DNA of 64,000 nucleotides from CAWDMW01 sp963803575 (GTDB taxonomy: Bacteria; Pseudomonadota; Alphaproteobacteria; Rickettsiales; UBA998), in the NCBI GenBank assembly GCA_963803575.1, contig CAWDMW010000002.1:434001-498000 (forward strand), read 5' to 3'. Below the pieces are notes generated by a model that did not search any database, was not told the DNA's origin, and saw only the letters and a program-made list of their open reading frames with translations. The position numbers were made by a program, and so were the translations under genes. Positions 26,819-36,162 of the stretch are shown one piece after another. How positions within the stretch are numbered: the first letter of the stretch is position 1; each line of letters opens with the position of its first letter.

Positions 26819-27625
26819 TTAAACGTAAAGGTGTCTTTTGCGTTGCTGAAGTGCGCGCAACATGAGAGCACCTCCGACTAGCATCATCGGGATGCATAGT
26901 AATTGTCCCATCGTAAAGTTTCCGATAATGAATCCCAGATGCGCATCTGGTTCGCGTGCATATTCTACCGTGAAGCGCGCTGCCCCATATCCTGCTAAAA
27001 ACATGCCCGAGAGTAACCCATTATAGCGAAGCCCCTTGAATAAGCGTGCTGTTATCAGCAATATTAAAAAGAGTGCCAGCCCTTCCAGTGTGGCTTCATA
27101 GAGTTGACTTGGGTGTCGTGGCAGGTGACCCCCTGTAGGGAAAACGATGCCCCACTGGCTATCTGTCACACGGCCATACAATTCTCCGTTAATGAAGTTG
27201 GCTATGCGACCAAAGAAAAGCCCGATAGGGACAGCGCAACAGATTCTGTCCATGAGTGCAACGTAAGGAATTTTCTGGCGTCTGGCAAAGATATAAAATG
27301 CCATAATCACACCCAGTGCGCCGCCATGAAAGCTCATGCCGCCTTGCCATAGCTGTAAAATATGCAGCGGGTGTTCGATGAAGTAGGACAGGTTGTAGAA
27401 CAGGACATAGCCCAGTCGCCCGCCTAACATTACCCCAATAATACCCCAGGTAATCATATCATCGCGTTGCGTTTTGACGAGGAGACGGGTAGAGGCTTTT
27501 TTGTCCAGCCATCCTATATACCACCATGCACCTAAAATGCCGCTAATGTAGGCGAGTGCATACCAGCGTATGGCCACAGGCCCGATAGAAATGGCAATAG
27601 GGTCAATGTCAGGAAATGCAAACAT
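26819..27625 (-). CDS. lgt: Prolipoprotein diacylglyceryl transferase
   Basis: 268 residues, seven predicted membrane segments. The Lgt signature GRIANFINGELYGR is intact, together with GGMSFHGGALG and the N-terminal IGPVAIRWYALAYI. It transfers diacylglycerol from phosphatidylglycerol to the lipobox cysteine of prelipoproteins, such as the Pal and Wza-type products in this window. It lies 72 bases downstream of the histidine kinase gene on the same strand and ahead of hslU. Confidence 0.96.
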   Translation of the reverse strand: MFAFPDIDPIAISIGPVAIRWYALAYISGILGAWWYIGWLDKKASTRLLVKTQRDDMITWGIIGVMLGGRLGYVLFYNLSYFIEHPLHILQLWQGGMSFHGGALGVIMAFYIFARRQKIPYVALMDRICCAVPIGLFFGRIANFINGELYGRVTDSQWGIVFPTGGHLPRHPSQLYEATLEGLALFLILLITARLFKGLRYNGLLSGMFLAGYGAARFTVEYAREPDAHLGFIIGNFTMGQLLCIPMMLVGGALMLRALQQRKRHLYV

Positions 27626-27697
27626 GGTGATACAGCTAGCAGATTACACGCCTAATGTATAGTCAGGATCATTCACTCTCAGTTAAAGGCTGACGCT

Positions 27698-29125
27698 TTA
27701 AGTGGTGGACGTTCGCAATGGCAAAGTGATGTGCATGGAAAACAGCTCTGTTGTGCTTTGTGCGTTAATAGTGCCGCCATGAGATAGAATAATGGCTTTG
27801 CTCAGGCTCAAGCCCAGCCCGGTTCCATCTTTGGTTTGTCGTGCTTTATCAGTGCGGTAAAAACGATCAAAGAGTTTGGGTATGGTAGCATCGTCCATAC
27901 GTGGTGCCGAATTTGCAATCGTCAGGGATACATGTTGCTGCGTTGAGTCTAGCGTGACCTGAATCGTACTGTGATGGGGGGCATATTTGACGGCATTATC
28001 CATAATATTGGCAAATGCCTGAAATAATAAATGCTTGTCTCCGTGATACGCGCAGTCTTGCAGCGTTGCGTGGATGGTCTGCTCTTTATCTTCTGCCAGT
28101 GCTTCGTAATATTCCACAACATCGCTTACCAATGTATGAAGAGGTAACGTTTCATAAGCTGTGTGCCATTTCCCTGCTTCAATGTTGCGAATACGGAGCA
28201 ATGCTGAAAAGGTATTAAGGATATGGTCAGCTTCTGCAATCATTGATTCTGTTTCTTCTTCCAGCCCTAAAGATTCATCTGTGCTACGTGCTTGCAAGGC
28301 TTCCAGCTGGTTTTTCAGGCGGGTTAGAGGGGTACGTAAATCATGAGCAATGGCATCAGATACTTGTCGTACATCATCCATTAGCTGCTCGATACGGGCA
28401 AATAAATCATTGAGCATATGTGCCAGTTTACTTAAATCATCCCAGTTACCGGGCACCGGGATGCGGTGTGATAAGTCTCCGGTATGGATGATGTAATCTG
28501 CGGTGTCGGCAATCAGGTTGATACGATACACCACACGATCTCCGATAAAGAATCCAGCTGCGGCCAGAAAGATCAGGATCAGTACGGTAATACTACCTAG
28601 TTTGTACATAATTGATTGATGACCGGTGGTGTCCGGCACATTGCGGCCTACCAGTAAGGTATAGCCATTATCCAGCACATGGTGCGCAGCCATGATGGTG
28701 TAATGTTTGTCTTCTGGCAAGCCGCTTTCACGTGCAGAGTGCTGTGGGTCAATATCGAATGCAATGCCGGGTTTTGGCATGTTGTTTGGGAGGTAGGCGA
28801 AATTGCCAACCAAAACATTGCCTTCAGGTGTGGCTAATGCATAGATAAGGCCAGCATAATTACGTTTTAAGCGGTATTGCAGCAGGTTTGCCAACCCTTC
28901 CAGCCCATCAGTTTCATATTGATCCTGCATAGCCTGAATATCTGTGAAAAGCATGTGCGAGGTTAATGCTCGCTGATGATCCTTTGATGCAGAGTGCATA
29001 AAGTAGATAACCAGTATGATCGAGGCCGTCAGTAGCAGCGTGAAGATGACGGCCAGTGTGAAGCTGGAACTGCGTTTCAGTGCTATACGCTGACGTGCGC
29101 GGGCAGATTTGGTTGGTTGTGACAC
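27698..29125 (-). CDS. Sensor histidine kinase with HAMP domain
   Basis: 475 residues: membrane segments near 22-43 and 176-197 flank a periplasmic sensor of about 130 residues; HAMP follows to about 250. The phosphoacceptor is H261 in AIAHDLRTPLTRL. The ATPase domain shows the N box NIMDNAVKYAPHHS and the G box DGTGLGLSLSKAI. It is paired with the OmpR-type regulator encoded 9 bases upstream. The signal it senses is not evident; the pair is not close enough to PhoR/PhoB in layout to link it with the pst genes. Confidence 0.93.
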   Translation of the reverse strand: MSQPTKSARARQRIALKRSSSFTLAVIFTLLLTASIILVIYFMHSASKDHQRALTSHMLFTDIQAMQDQYETDGLEGLANLLQYRLKRNYAGLIYALATPEGNVLVGNFAYLPNNMPKPGIAFDIDPQHSARESGLPEDKHYTIMAAHHVLDNGYTLLVGRNVPDTTGHQSIMYKLGSITVLILIFLAAAGFFIGDRVVYRINLIADTADYIIHTGDLSHRIPVPGNWDDLSKLAHMLNDLFARIEQLMDDVRQVSDAIAHDLRTPLTRLKNQLEALQARSTDESLGLEEETESMIAEADHILNTFSALLRIRNIEAGKWHTAYETLPLHTLVSDVVEYYEALAEDKEQTIHATLQDCAYHGDKHLLFQAFANIMDNAVKYAPHHSTIQVTLDSTQQHVSLTIANSAPRMDDATIPKLFDRFYRTDKARQTKDGTGLGLSLSKAIILSHGGTINAQSTTELFSMHITLPLRTSTT

Positions 29126-29134
29126 CTTAAATTT

Positions 29135-29812
29135 TTAGCGATCTTCTATTGTGTAACCCGTGCCACGTACCGTTGTGATGAGAGGTTTGTCGAAGCCTTC
29201 ATCTATTTTGCGGCGCAGGCGGCTGATATGTACGTCAATGACATTGGTTTGCGGGTCAAAATGGTAATGCCAGACATTTTCCAGTAACATGGTACGTGTG
29301 ACAATCTGTCCCTTATTACGCAAAAGATATTCCAGCAAACTAAACTCACGCGCTTGCAGGGTAATTTTTCTGCCACCGCGAATAACCACGCGCGCTAGCA
29401 AATCTACCTCAAGGTCACCAGTATTTAGCTTAGTCACAGTTTCGGTTTTCCCTTCATGACGTCTTGCCAGTGCTTCCACGCGTGCGAGCAGTTCACTAAA
29501 AGCGAATGGTTTGACAACGTAATCATCTCCCCCGGCTTTGAGGCCTTTCACGCGGTCATCCACTTCGCTCAGTGCGCTAAGCAGGATGATGGGAACGTTA
29601 TTGTTGGAGGCACGCAATGTTTTAGTAATGGTCAGACCATCTACGTTGGGTAACATACGATCCAGAATAACCAGATGATAGTCTTCTGTCGTTGCAAGAA
29701 ACAACCCGTCGCGGCCATCAGCAGTATGATCTGCGATATGCCCGCATTCATTCAGCCCCTGACAAATATAGTCAGCAACTTGTTGATCGTCTTCTACTAC
29801 TAATATACGCAT
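29135..29812 (-). CDS. OmpR-family response regulator
   Basis: 225 residues. The receiver domain has the acidic pair EDD at 7-9, the phosphoacceptor D51 (VILDRMLPNVDG) and K101 in YVVKPFAF. The C-terminal winged helix has LQAREFSLLEYLLRNKGQIVTR and VIDVHISRLRRKIDEG. It is the transcription factor of the adjacent kinase. It lies 32 bases downstream of the ABC-2 permease gene, which may therefore be co-transcribed. Confidence 0.95.
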   Translation of the reverse strand: MRILVVEDDQQVADYICQGLNECGHIADHTADGRDGLFLATTEDYHLVILDRMLPNVDGLTITKTLRASNNNVPIILLSALSEVDDRVKGLKAGGDDYVVKPFAFSELLARVEALARRHEGKTETVTKLNTGDLEVDLLARVVIRGGRKITLQAREFSLLEYLLRNKGQIVTRTMLLENVWHYHFDPQTNVIDVHISRLRRKIDEGFDKPLITTVRGTGYTIEDR

Positions 29813-29844
29813 GGCTATGGTGTCCTGAGTGGTTAAGTAAGGGG

Positions 29845-30660
29845 TCAGCTTTTGAGCCGCCAGCCTTTAGAGAATAAGTGTTGTACCACACTCCAGATAA
29901 TTATATTAAGCATAATCATCATTAAAACGCCTTGCATAATGTTGCCATCGCTATGGCCAGTGACAGCAAAGCGAAATCCGTCGATCATATAGAAGAACGG
30001 GTTATAATAACTTAATTGCTGCCAGAAGGCAGGGAGCTGCTTGATGGAGTAAAATGTTCCAGACAGAAAAGAGAGTGGTGTAATGATGTAGGTCGTGAAG
30101 GCAGAGAGCTGGTCAAACCCTTGCGCGTAGATACCACCCAGCATTCCAAGCAACGCCATCATCACACTGGCGGCAACGACAAAGAAGCAGGCGAGATAGG
30201 GGTTGTGAAATGTGACAGGTACAAAGCTATAAACGGCGATCATCGCGGTTAGCCCGACTAACACGCCGCGTGTTACTCCTCCGGCGACCATGCCAAAGGT
30301 GACTTCCCATCCTTTGAGTGGTGGCATCAGCAGATCAATAATGACGCCCTGTATTTTTGCCAACATGAGCGAGGAAGAGGAATTGGCAAAGGCATTTTGG
30401 ATAACTGCCATCATCACCAGTCCGGGTGCAACGAACTGATTAAACGGCATGTCTCCAATGCTACGTGTGTCACCACCCAAAGCAAGCATCAGTACGGCCA
30501 GAAAAAGGAGACTGGAAATAATGGGCGCGATAACCGTCTGGTTCCAGACCTTCATGAAGCGCCATACTTCGCGCTTATATACAGTGTACATGCCGATAAC
30601 ATTAGGGGTGTTACCGGCAATACGTACAGAGGTACCGAGTGGGTTAGGCTGCATTAGCAA
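29845..30660 (-). CDS. ABC-2 type transport permease (YadH-like)
   Basis: 271 residues and about six membrane segments. It matches the ABC-2 permease family: MYTVYKREVWRFMKVWNQTVIAPIIS at the N-terminal cytoplasmic helix, FVAPGLVMMAVIQNAFANSSSS, and the C-terminal PLSFLSGTFYSIKQLPAFWQ with YNPFFYMIDGFR. Such permeases export drugs, polysaccharides or lipids with a separate ATPase; in E. coli yadG precedes yadH, but no ATPase gene is adjacent here. The 5' end overlaps the end of gap by 17 bases; an internal ATG at 30591 would avoid the overlap. Confidence 0.87.
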   Translation of the reverse strand: MLMQPNPLGTSVRIAGNTPNVIGMYTVYKREVWRFMKVWNQTVIAPIISSLLFLAVLMLALGGDTRSIGDMPFNQFVAPGLVMMAVIQNAFANSSSSLMLAKIQGVIIDLLMPPLKGWEVTFGMVAGGVTRGVLVGLTAMIAVYSFVPVTFHNPYLACFFVVAASVMMALLGMLGGIYAQGFDQLSAFTTYIITPLSFLSGTFYSIKQLPAFWQQLSYYNPFFYMIDGFRFAVTGHSDGNIMQGVLMMIMLNIIIWSVVQHLFSKGWRLKS

Positions 30661-31663
30661 GAGATGTTTGACTTAAGTAGCGTGCGACTTCCAGCATGCG
30701 GCAGGAAAAGCCCCATTCATTATCATACCATGATGCAATACGTCCCAGACGATCACCCGTTACATAAATGGAGGTAAGATCGACGATGCTGCTATGTGGG
30801 TTATGGGTGAAGTCAATGGAAACAAGTGGCTCATCCGTGACGGCCAGCACACCCTTCATGCTGCCACTAGCTGCTTTTTCACAGGCGGCCTGTATGGCAG
30901 CTTTATCTAAAGGCTTTTCAGACACGAAAGTCAGATCAACAATAGAGACATTAGGTGTTGGTACGCGAATCGCGGTGCCATCTAGCTTGCCAGCCAGTTC
31001 AGGCAATACGGCACCCAGTGCTTTAGCCGCGCCGGTAGTGGTTGGAATCATGGACATGGCAGCGGCACGTGCGCGGCGCATGTCTGAATGGCCTGCATCA
31101 ACAATGTTTTGATCGTTCGTGTAGGAATGTATGGTGGTCATGAAACCACTTTCAATACCGAATGTGTCATTCAGGATTTTTGCCAGCGGCGCCAGACAGT
31201 TAGTGGTGCAGGAACCATTAGAGATGACAGCATCGCTGTCCGTGATGGTTTCATGGTTTACGCCGTACACGACAGTTTTGGTGTTATCTTTTGCTGGTGC
31301 AGATAGAATTACGCGTTTTGCTCCGCCATCCAGATGCGCTTGCGATTTTTCCGTTGAGCTAAAAATACCGGTACATTCCAGCACAATATCAACACCGTAC
31401 TTATCCCAGCCAATATCTGCCGGATTGCGTTCCTGAATCGTTGGGAATGTCTGACGACCAAACGTGATATCATTGCCTTTAGCAGAGACATCACCCGAAA
31501 AGCGTCCGTGAACAGAATCATATTTTAGCAAATGTACCAGATCATTGACAGGGGATAAGTCATTCACTGCACCTATTTTAATGTCGTTATATCCTTGTTC
31601 TTCCAAAGCACGCAGTACGCTGCGGCCAATACGTCCAAGTCCGTTAATACCAATAGTAACCAT
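30644..31663 (-). CDS. gap: Glyceraldehyde-3-phosphate dehydrogenase, type I
   Basis: 339 residues beginning MVTIGINGLGRIGRSVLRAL (Rossmann fold). The catalytic cysteine C152 is in SNGSCTTNCLAP. It oxidises glyceraldehyde 3-phosphate to 1,3-bisphosphoglycerate with NAD(P). AGAGGA precedes ATG 31663; the longer open frame upstream would run into tkt. It follows tkt by 13 bases, a common carbon-metabolism pairing (tkt-gap, often followed by pgk, which is absent here). Confidence 0.97.
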   Translation of the reverse strand: MVTIGINGLGRIGRSVLRALEEQGYNDIKIGAVNDLSPVNDLVHLLKYDSVHGRFSGDVSAKGNDITFGRQTFPTIQERNPADIGWDKYGVDIVLECTGIFSSTEKSQAHLDGGAKRVILSAPAKDNTKTVVYGVNHETITDSDAVISNGSCTTNCLAPLAKILNDTFGIESGFMTTIHSYTNDQNIVDAGHSDMRRARAAAMSMIPTTTGAAKALGAVLPELAGKLDGTAIRVPTPNVSIVDLTFVSEKPLDKAAIQAACEKAASGSMKGVLAVTDEPLVSIDFTHNPHSSIVDLTSIYVTGDRLGRIASWYDNEWGFSCRMLEVARYLSQTSLANAA

Positions 31664-31676
31664 ATGTTCCTCTTTG

Positions 31677-33677
31677 TTAATGTGGGTGGGTGGTTGATGA
31701 AAGTGATGCGTTAACCGCATCTATGATGGCGTCACACGTGACACCTACATGACGATATACTTCAGGAGCAGGGGCAGAGGTGCCAAACTCTTCGATGCAG
31801 ACACTACGCCCGGTATCGCCAATGATTCGGTGCCAGCCAAACGAGCTGGCAGCTTCAACGGCTATGCGCGGCAATCCGTTCCCTAGCACGTCTAAGCGAT
31901 ATGCTGCAGACTGCTCAAAGAATAATTCCATACATGGGATGGAGACGACTCTGACAGTGATACCTTTGGCTTTTAGTGCGTCAGCTGCTTCCATAGCGAG
32001 TGAGACTTCTGACCCGCTGGCAACTAACACTGCCTGATCTACTTCACTGCTACGCAAAGCGTACCCCCCGCGTGCAGCTTTGTTTTCATTCACGTATTCG
32101 GTGCGTAATTGCGGAACACCTTGCCGCGTGAGTGTCAGCACCGATGGTGCGGTTCTAAACGCCAGTGCCAGCGCCCAGCATTCGATGGTTTCAATGCGGT
32201 CTGCCGGACGGAACACGTAAACGCCGGGCATAGCGCGCAGTGACGCCAGATGTTCGACTGGCTGATGGGTAGGCCCGTCTTCACCAACACCGATAGAGTC
32301 ATGCGTCATCACGTAAATCACACCAAGTTTCATCAGTGCGCTCAAGCGTATGGGCGTTCGCATATAATCGCTAAACACCAGAAATGTACCGCTATATGGC
32401 ACAACGCCGCCATGCAGAATCATCCCGTTCATCATGGCACCCATCGCATGTTCGCGGATGCCATAGTAGAGGTAACGCCCACCATAATCTGGTGGTGTAA
32501 TAGGAGTCTGATCTGGTGTTTTGGTCAGGTTTGAACCCGTTAAGTCTGCTGATCCGCCGATAAGTTCAGGGATGAGTGGTGCAATATGCTGCAAGACATT
32601 AGCGGAAGATTTACGCGTGGCTTCCTTGACCATGCTAGCACTATATTCCTGTTTTAGCGTATCTAATGCTTCCTGCCATCCTGCAGGTAAGTCACCTTGC
32701 ATCAGGCGGGTAAATTCGGTTTGCGTTGCATCATCCAGTGCGTTGAAATGCTCCACCCATTGCTCATAGGCTGCGTGTCCCGCTTTCGTGCTGTCTTTCC
32801 ATGCCTGACGTATGTCGTCTGGAATCACGAATGCATCATGTGGCCAGTCCAGTGCTTTGCGGGTAGCCTGTATTTCCTTATCACCCAGCGGTGCACCGTG
32901 GCTGGCAGAAGTGCCTCCCTTATTCGGTGAACCGTAAGCAATCGTCGTTTTGCAGGCGATGAAAGAGGGCATATCACTTTGACGTGCATCGCGTAGTGCC
33001 TGTGCAACTTCGTCTGTGTTGTGCCCGTCAACCGTGTACACATCCCATCCCAGTGCGTCAAAACGCTTTACCTGATCTTCAGAGGTAGACAGGCTGGTGG
33101 AGCCATCAATGGAAATGCCGTTATCATCGAATAATACGATTAGTTTATGCAATTTTTGATGCGCGGCAAAGGATGCGGTTTCCTGTGAAATCCCTTCCAT
33201 CAGGCAGCCATCCCCCACAATGGCATACGTATAATGATCTACCAAATCGCTGCCAAAGCGGGTGTGCATCAGGCGTTCTGCCATTGCCATACCTGCAGCA
33301 TTACCAAACCCCTGCCCCAAAGGCCCTGTTGTGGTGTCAATGCCTGCGGCATGGCCATATTCCGGATGCCCGCACGTGCGTGAGCCAAGCTGGCGAAAAT
33401 GTTTGATCTCATCCAGTGTCATGTCTTCGTAACCTGTGAGGTGCAGCAATGCATAGAGCAGCATAGAGCCATGCCCGGCGGATAGTACAAAACGGTCGCG
33501 ATTTGGCCAGTTTGGCACGTGCGGATGATGCGTGAAATGCTCCGTCCACAAAATAGTGGCGGCATCTGCCATGCCCATCGGCATTCCCGGGTGTCCGGAA
33601 GCGGCTTGCTGTACGGCGTCCATACTTAAAGCGCGAATGGCATTCGCCATGGTGCGTAGAGAAATCTGTTGTGTCAT
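31677..33677 (-). CDS. tkt: Transketolase
   Basis: 666 residues from ATG 33677. Family motifs in order: MDAVQQAASGHPGMPMGMADAA near 19-40, the thiamine-diphosphate site GDGCLMEGISQE with a downstream DDNGISIDG, the pyrimidine domain GIREHAMGAMMNG, and THDSIGVGEDGPTHQP. It moves two-carbon units between sugar phosphates in the pentose phosphate pathway. The frame continues open upstream opposite hldE, but homology starts at MTQQISLRTMANAIR, so 33677 is the start. Probably co-transcribed with gap. Confidence 0.97.
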   Translation of the reverse strand: MTQQISLRTMANAIRALSMDAVQQAASGHPGMPMGMADAATILWTEHFTHHPHVPNWPNRDRFVLSAGHGSMLLYALLHLTGYEDMTLDEIKHFRQLGSRTCGHPEYGHAAGIDTTTGPLGQGFGNAAGMAMAERLMHTRFGSDLVDHYTYAIVGDGCLMEGISQETASFAAHQKLHKLIVLFDDNGISIDGSTSLSTSEDQVKRFDALGWDVYTVDGHNTDEVAQALRDARQSDMPSFIACKTTIAYGSPNKGGTSASHGAPLGDKEIQATRKALDWPHDAFVIPDDIRQAWKDSTKAGHAAYEQWVEHFNALDDATQTEFTRLMQGDLPAGWQEALDTLKQEYSASMVKEATRKSSANVLQHIAPLIPELIGGSADLTGSNLTKTPDQTPITPPDYGGRYLYYGIREHAMGAMMNGMILHGGVVPYSGTFLVFSDYMRTPIRLSALMKLGVIYVMTHDSIGVGEDGPTHQPVEHLASLRAMPGVYVFRPADRIETIECWALALAFRTAPSVLTLTRQGVPQLRTEYVNENKAARGGYALRSSEVDQAVLVASGSEVSLAMEAADALKAKGITVRVVSIPCMELFFEQSAAYRLDVLGNGLPRIAVEAASSFGWHRIIGDTGRSVCIEEFGTSAPAPEVYRHVGVTCDAIIDAVNASLSSTTHPH

Positions 33678-33765
33678 GGCACCCATCCTTACCATGAGAC
33701 AGCCCTGTTTGAAAAGCCTTAAATACGCTTGAAGCAGCATAATCTCTGGTAAGATAGCATGGTTT

Positions 33766-35289
33766 ATGCTACTTAGCCGAAGCATGACAAAGACTAATGC
33801 TGATGCCCCTGACCTTGACCTGTTATCTGTGATTGAGTCATTTGACCAGCAATCGGTGTTGGTGATTGGGGATGTGATGTATGATCGGTTTGTGTATGGA
33901 TCAGCCAGCCGTATTTCACCGGAAGCGCCTGTACCTGTGCTTGCTGTGACCCATGAAACCACCATGCTGGGTGGTGCCGGAAACGTGGTACGCAATGTGC
34001 TGTCTTTAGGGGCTGCTGCTGGCATGATGGGTGTGATTGGAGACGATGCCATAGCGCAACAGATTCAGGATGCGATGAGTGCATTACCGCGTGCAGCGTC
34101 GTATCTGGTGACGGAGCATGGCCGCACATCCAGTTGCAAAATACGTCATATTGCCGCAGGACAGCAATTGCTACGCAGCGATCATGAAGATACACGTCCT
34201 GTGCAACCCGAAACGATGAAGGATATGCAGCAACGTCTGGATGAAGTGATTGCTGACTACCATGTGGTGATCTTGTCAGATTATGCCAAAGGCGTGTTGC
34301 ACCCTGAGATGATTCGTTACGTGATTGACACGGCGGCAAAACATGGCATCCCTTGTCTGGTTGATCCTAAGCAAGCGGATATTGCGCTTTACCGCGGTGT
34401 TGATGTGATGACGCCCAACGAGAAAGAAATGATTCTGCTGCATGGTACCGCGTTTGAAAATGATACACATATGGCAGAGGTAGCATCAGGGTGGTGCCGC
34501 AACTACGCAATTGGTGCTTGCGTGGTGACACTGGGTGCGCGTGGCATGATGCTGGTGCGTGCTGATGGGTTACACACGCATGTGCAGACGCAGGCAAGAG
34601 ACGTTTATGACGTTTCCGGTGCTGGTGATACGGTGATTGCTACACTGGCGCTGGCATTATCTGCGAGTGCTGACCTTCAGGATGCCGTCACGCTGGCAAA
34701 TCAGGCCGCTGGTGTGGTGGTGGGGCGCTTAGGCACCGCAGTTATTTACCGCACCGACCTAAAAGCAGCACTCTATACTGCTTCCATCAGGCAAGGACAG
34801 CAGAAGCTTTGCTCGCTGGAAGTGGCACATGATACGGTGGCGCACTGGAAGGCACAAGGGTTGCATGTTGGGTTTACCAATGGGTGTTTTGACGTAATTC
34901 ATACCGGACATCTGGCGTCACTGGCACATTGTAAAGCACACTGTGACCGGTTGGTGATTGCAATTAATAGCGATCGTTCTGTCAAGCGGCTCAAGGGAGA
35001 AGCGCGTCCAATTAATGCAGAAATGGATCGCGCCATGATGTTGGCAGCGCTGAGTGATGTAGATATGGTGGTGATCTTTCGCGAAGATACCCCCGAAGCG
35101 CTTTTAGAACAATTGCGTCCTGATGTGCTAATGAAGGGCGAAGATTATGAACGCGCTGCCATTATAGGCGCGGATTTTGTGGAGAGCTATGGTGGAAAAG
35201 TCGTCAGGATTCGGTTGGTTAAGGGGTATAGCACCACAAACACTATTGCACGCATCCGGCAACCTGACGATGATGTTGAAGCTGTTTGA
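33766..35289 (+). CDS. hldE: Bifunctional heptose 7-phosphate kinase / heptose 1-phosphate adenylyltransferase
   Basis: About 507 residues in two domains. The N-terminal ribokinase-like kinase has GGAGNVVRNVLSLGA and the catalytic DVSGAGDTV. The C-terminal cytidylyltransferase-like part has GFTNGCFDVIHTGHL (HxGH site) and GYSTTNTI. The enzyme makes ADP-D-glycero-D-manno-heptose precursor for lipopolysaccharide inner core, so the cell makes heptose-containing LPS. The start could be ATG 33784 (MTKTNADAP) instead of 33766; neither has a strong binding site. Divergent from tkt. Confidence 0.95.
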   Translation: MLLSRSMTKTNADAPDLDLLSVIESFDQQSVLVIGDVMYDRFVYGSASRISPEAPVPVLAVTHETTMLGGAGNVVRNVLSLGAAAGMMGVIGDDAIAQQIQDAMSALPRAASYLVTEHGRTSSCKIRHIAAGQQLLRSDHEDTRPVQPETMKDMQQRLDEVIADYHVVILSDYAKGVLHPEMIRYVIDTAAKHGIPCLVDPKQADIALYRGVDVMTPNEKEMILLHGTAFENDTHMAEVASGWCRNYAIGACVVTLGARGMMLVRADGLHTHVQTQARDVYDVSGAGDTVIATLALALSASADLQDAVTLANQAAGVVVGRLGTAVIYRTDLKAALYTASIRQGQQKLCSLEVAHDTVAHWKAQGLHVGFTNGCFDVIHTGHLASLAHCKAHCDRLVIAINSDRSVKRLKGEARPINAEMDRAMMLAALSDVDMVVIFREDTPEALLEQLRPDVLMKGEDYERAAIIGADFVESYGGKVVRIRLVKGYSTTNTIARIRQPDDDVEAV

Positions 35290-35333
35290 GGTTTGTGGTA
35301 TGTTAGTCAAGTAATTTACTTACTCAATTAACG

Positions 35334-35540
35334 ATGAAGTTATTTAATTTGGGCGACGCTGTACAACTTAAAGACAGTGAAGCCTACGAAGGTTGCTCGT
35401 TCAGGGTGACCAAAACAGATACTGAGTCTGTAATCACTCTGACGGACAATGGTTTAGTTGAAACTGGAACAACAAATTACGAACTGAATAACGGTTTTAT
35501 GAAAGATGTTGCCGAAGAAAGATTGAAACAACCAGAATAA
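35334..35540 (+). CDS. Hypothetical small protein, 68 aa
   Basis: Soluble acidic 68-residue protein with GDAVQLKD and GCSFRVTKTDTES, which hints at a small beta-barrel but matches no family I can name. A hairpin with an unusually long loop and T-run follows at 35549-35602, so this is a plausible single-gene unit after hldE. Confidence 0.55.
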   Translation: MKLFNLGDAVQLKDSEAYEGCSFRVTKTDTESVITLTDNGLVETGTTNYELNNGFMKDVAEERLKQPE

Positions 35541-35548
35541 CATAATTC

Positions 35549-35602
35549 AAACGCATTGATGAACCAGAGAATATATACTCTTGCTTTCGATGCGTTTCTT
35601 TT
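35549..35602 (+). terminator. Long-loop terminator after 68-aa gene
   Basis: AAACGCAT (35549-35556) pairs with ATGCGTTT (35590-35597) across a 33-base loop and is followed by CTTTTTAT. The stem is exact, the loop is long, so moderate support only. Confidence 0.45.
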
Positions 35603-35677
35603 TATGGGCATGTCACACAATTGACGTATTTGCGTGGTATGATAATGGTGAGTTAGTATAATATACAGGGATATAAC

Positions 35678-36088
35678 GTGGCGGAGAAGACGGCAAAGAA
35701 AAAAGATAATGGTGTATGGGATTTTGTGAGCGATATTGGCCCATATGCGGTGATTGGTTTAGGGGCAATTGCCCATTTTACCAAGATGCTTCCTACTCCC
35801 TGGATTGTTGGTGGCGTGCTGTTAGGTGGTTTAGGTGTCGCTGGCGTACGTTCTGCACAGAATGCTCCAGCAACAGAATCCGACCTTCCGCCTCAGGTGA
35901 GTCAAGGAAAGACGGATGGAAAATCCGAACCGGTCGTGAATAAAGAACGTAGTCAGGACTATGCCTTGGCTGAAGCTAGTCAGGCAGTGGAAGGCGTGAA
36001 TAATATACAGCCTGCTGTTGATACGTCCCGTGTAGATGCGCAAACATTACCTGCGAATGAGCGAGAAACGTCTCCTCTTGCGCGATAA
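35678..36088 (+). CDS. Hypothetical membrane protein with disordered tail
   Basis: 136 residues starting at GTG 35678, behind ACAGGG. A charged start (MAEKTAKKKD) is followed by a hydrophobic region near 22-60 rich in Gly (YAVIGLGAIAHF, WIVGGVLLGGLGVAGV), enough for one or two membrane passes, and then a polar, Ser/Glu/Ala-rich tail of about 70 residues. No family recognised. No clear operon partner. Confidence 0.5.
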   Translation: MAEKTAKKKDNGVWDFVSDIGPYAVIGLGAIAHFTKMLPTPWIVGGVLLGGLGVAGVRSAQNAPATESDLPPQVSQGKTDGKSEPVVNKERSQDYALAEASQAVEGVNNIQPAVDTSRVDAQTLPANERETSPLAR

Positions 36089-36162
36089 AGCGATTCTTCA
36101 CACTATTTTAGTAGCCTTGCTGAAGTAAAGCGAGTAAGTCCCATACATTAACCCTTAAATAG

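Noticed and set aside
26613..26822. Frame on plus strand opposite the hslU start
   Set aside because: Shadow of hslU and its leader; no binding site and no homology.
33678..34052. Upstream extension of the transketolase frame by about 125 codons
   Set aside because: It is opposite hldE and has no transketolase homology; the family start MTQQISLRTMANAIR lies at 33677.
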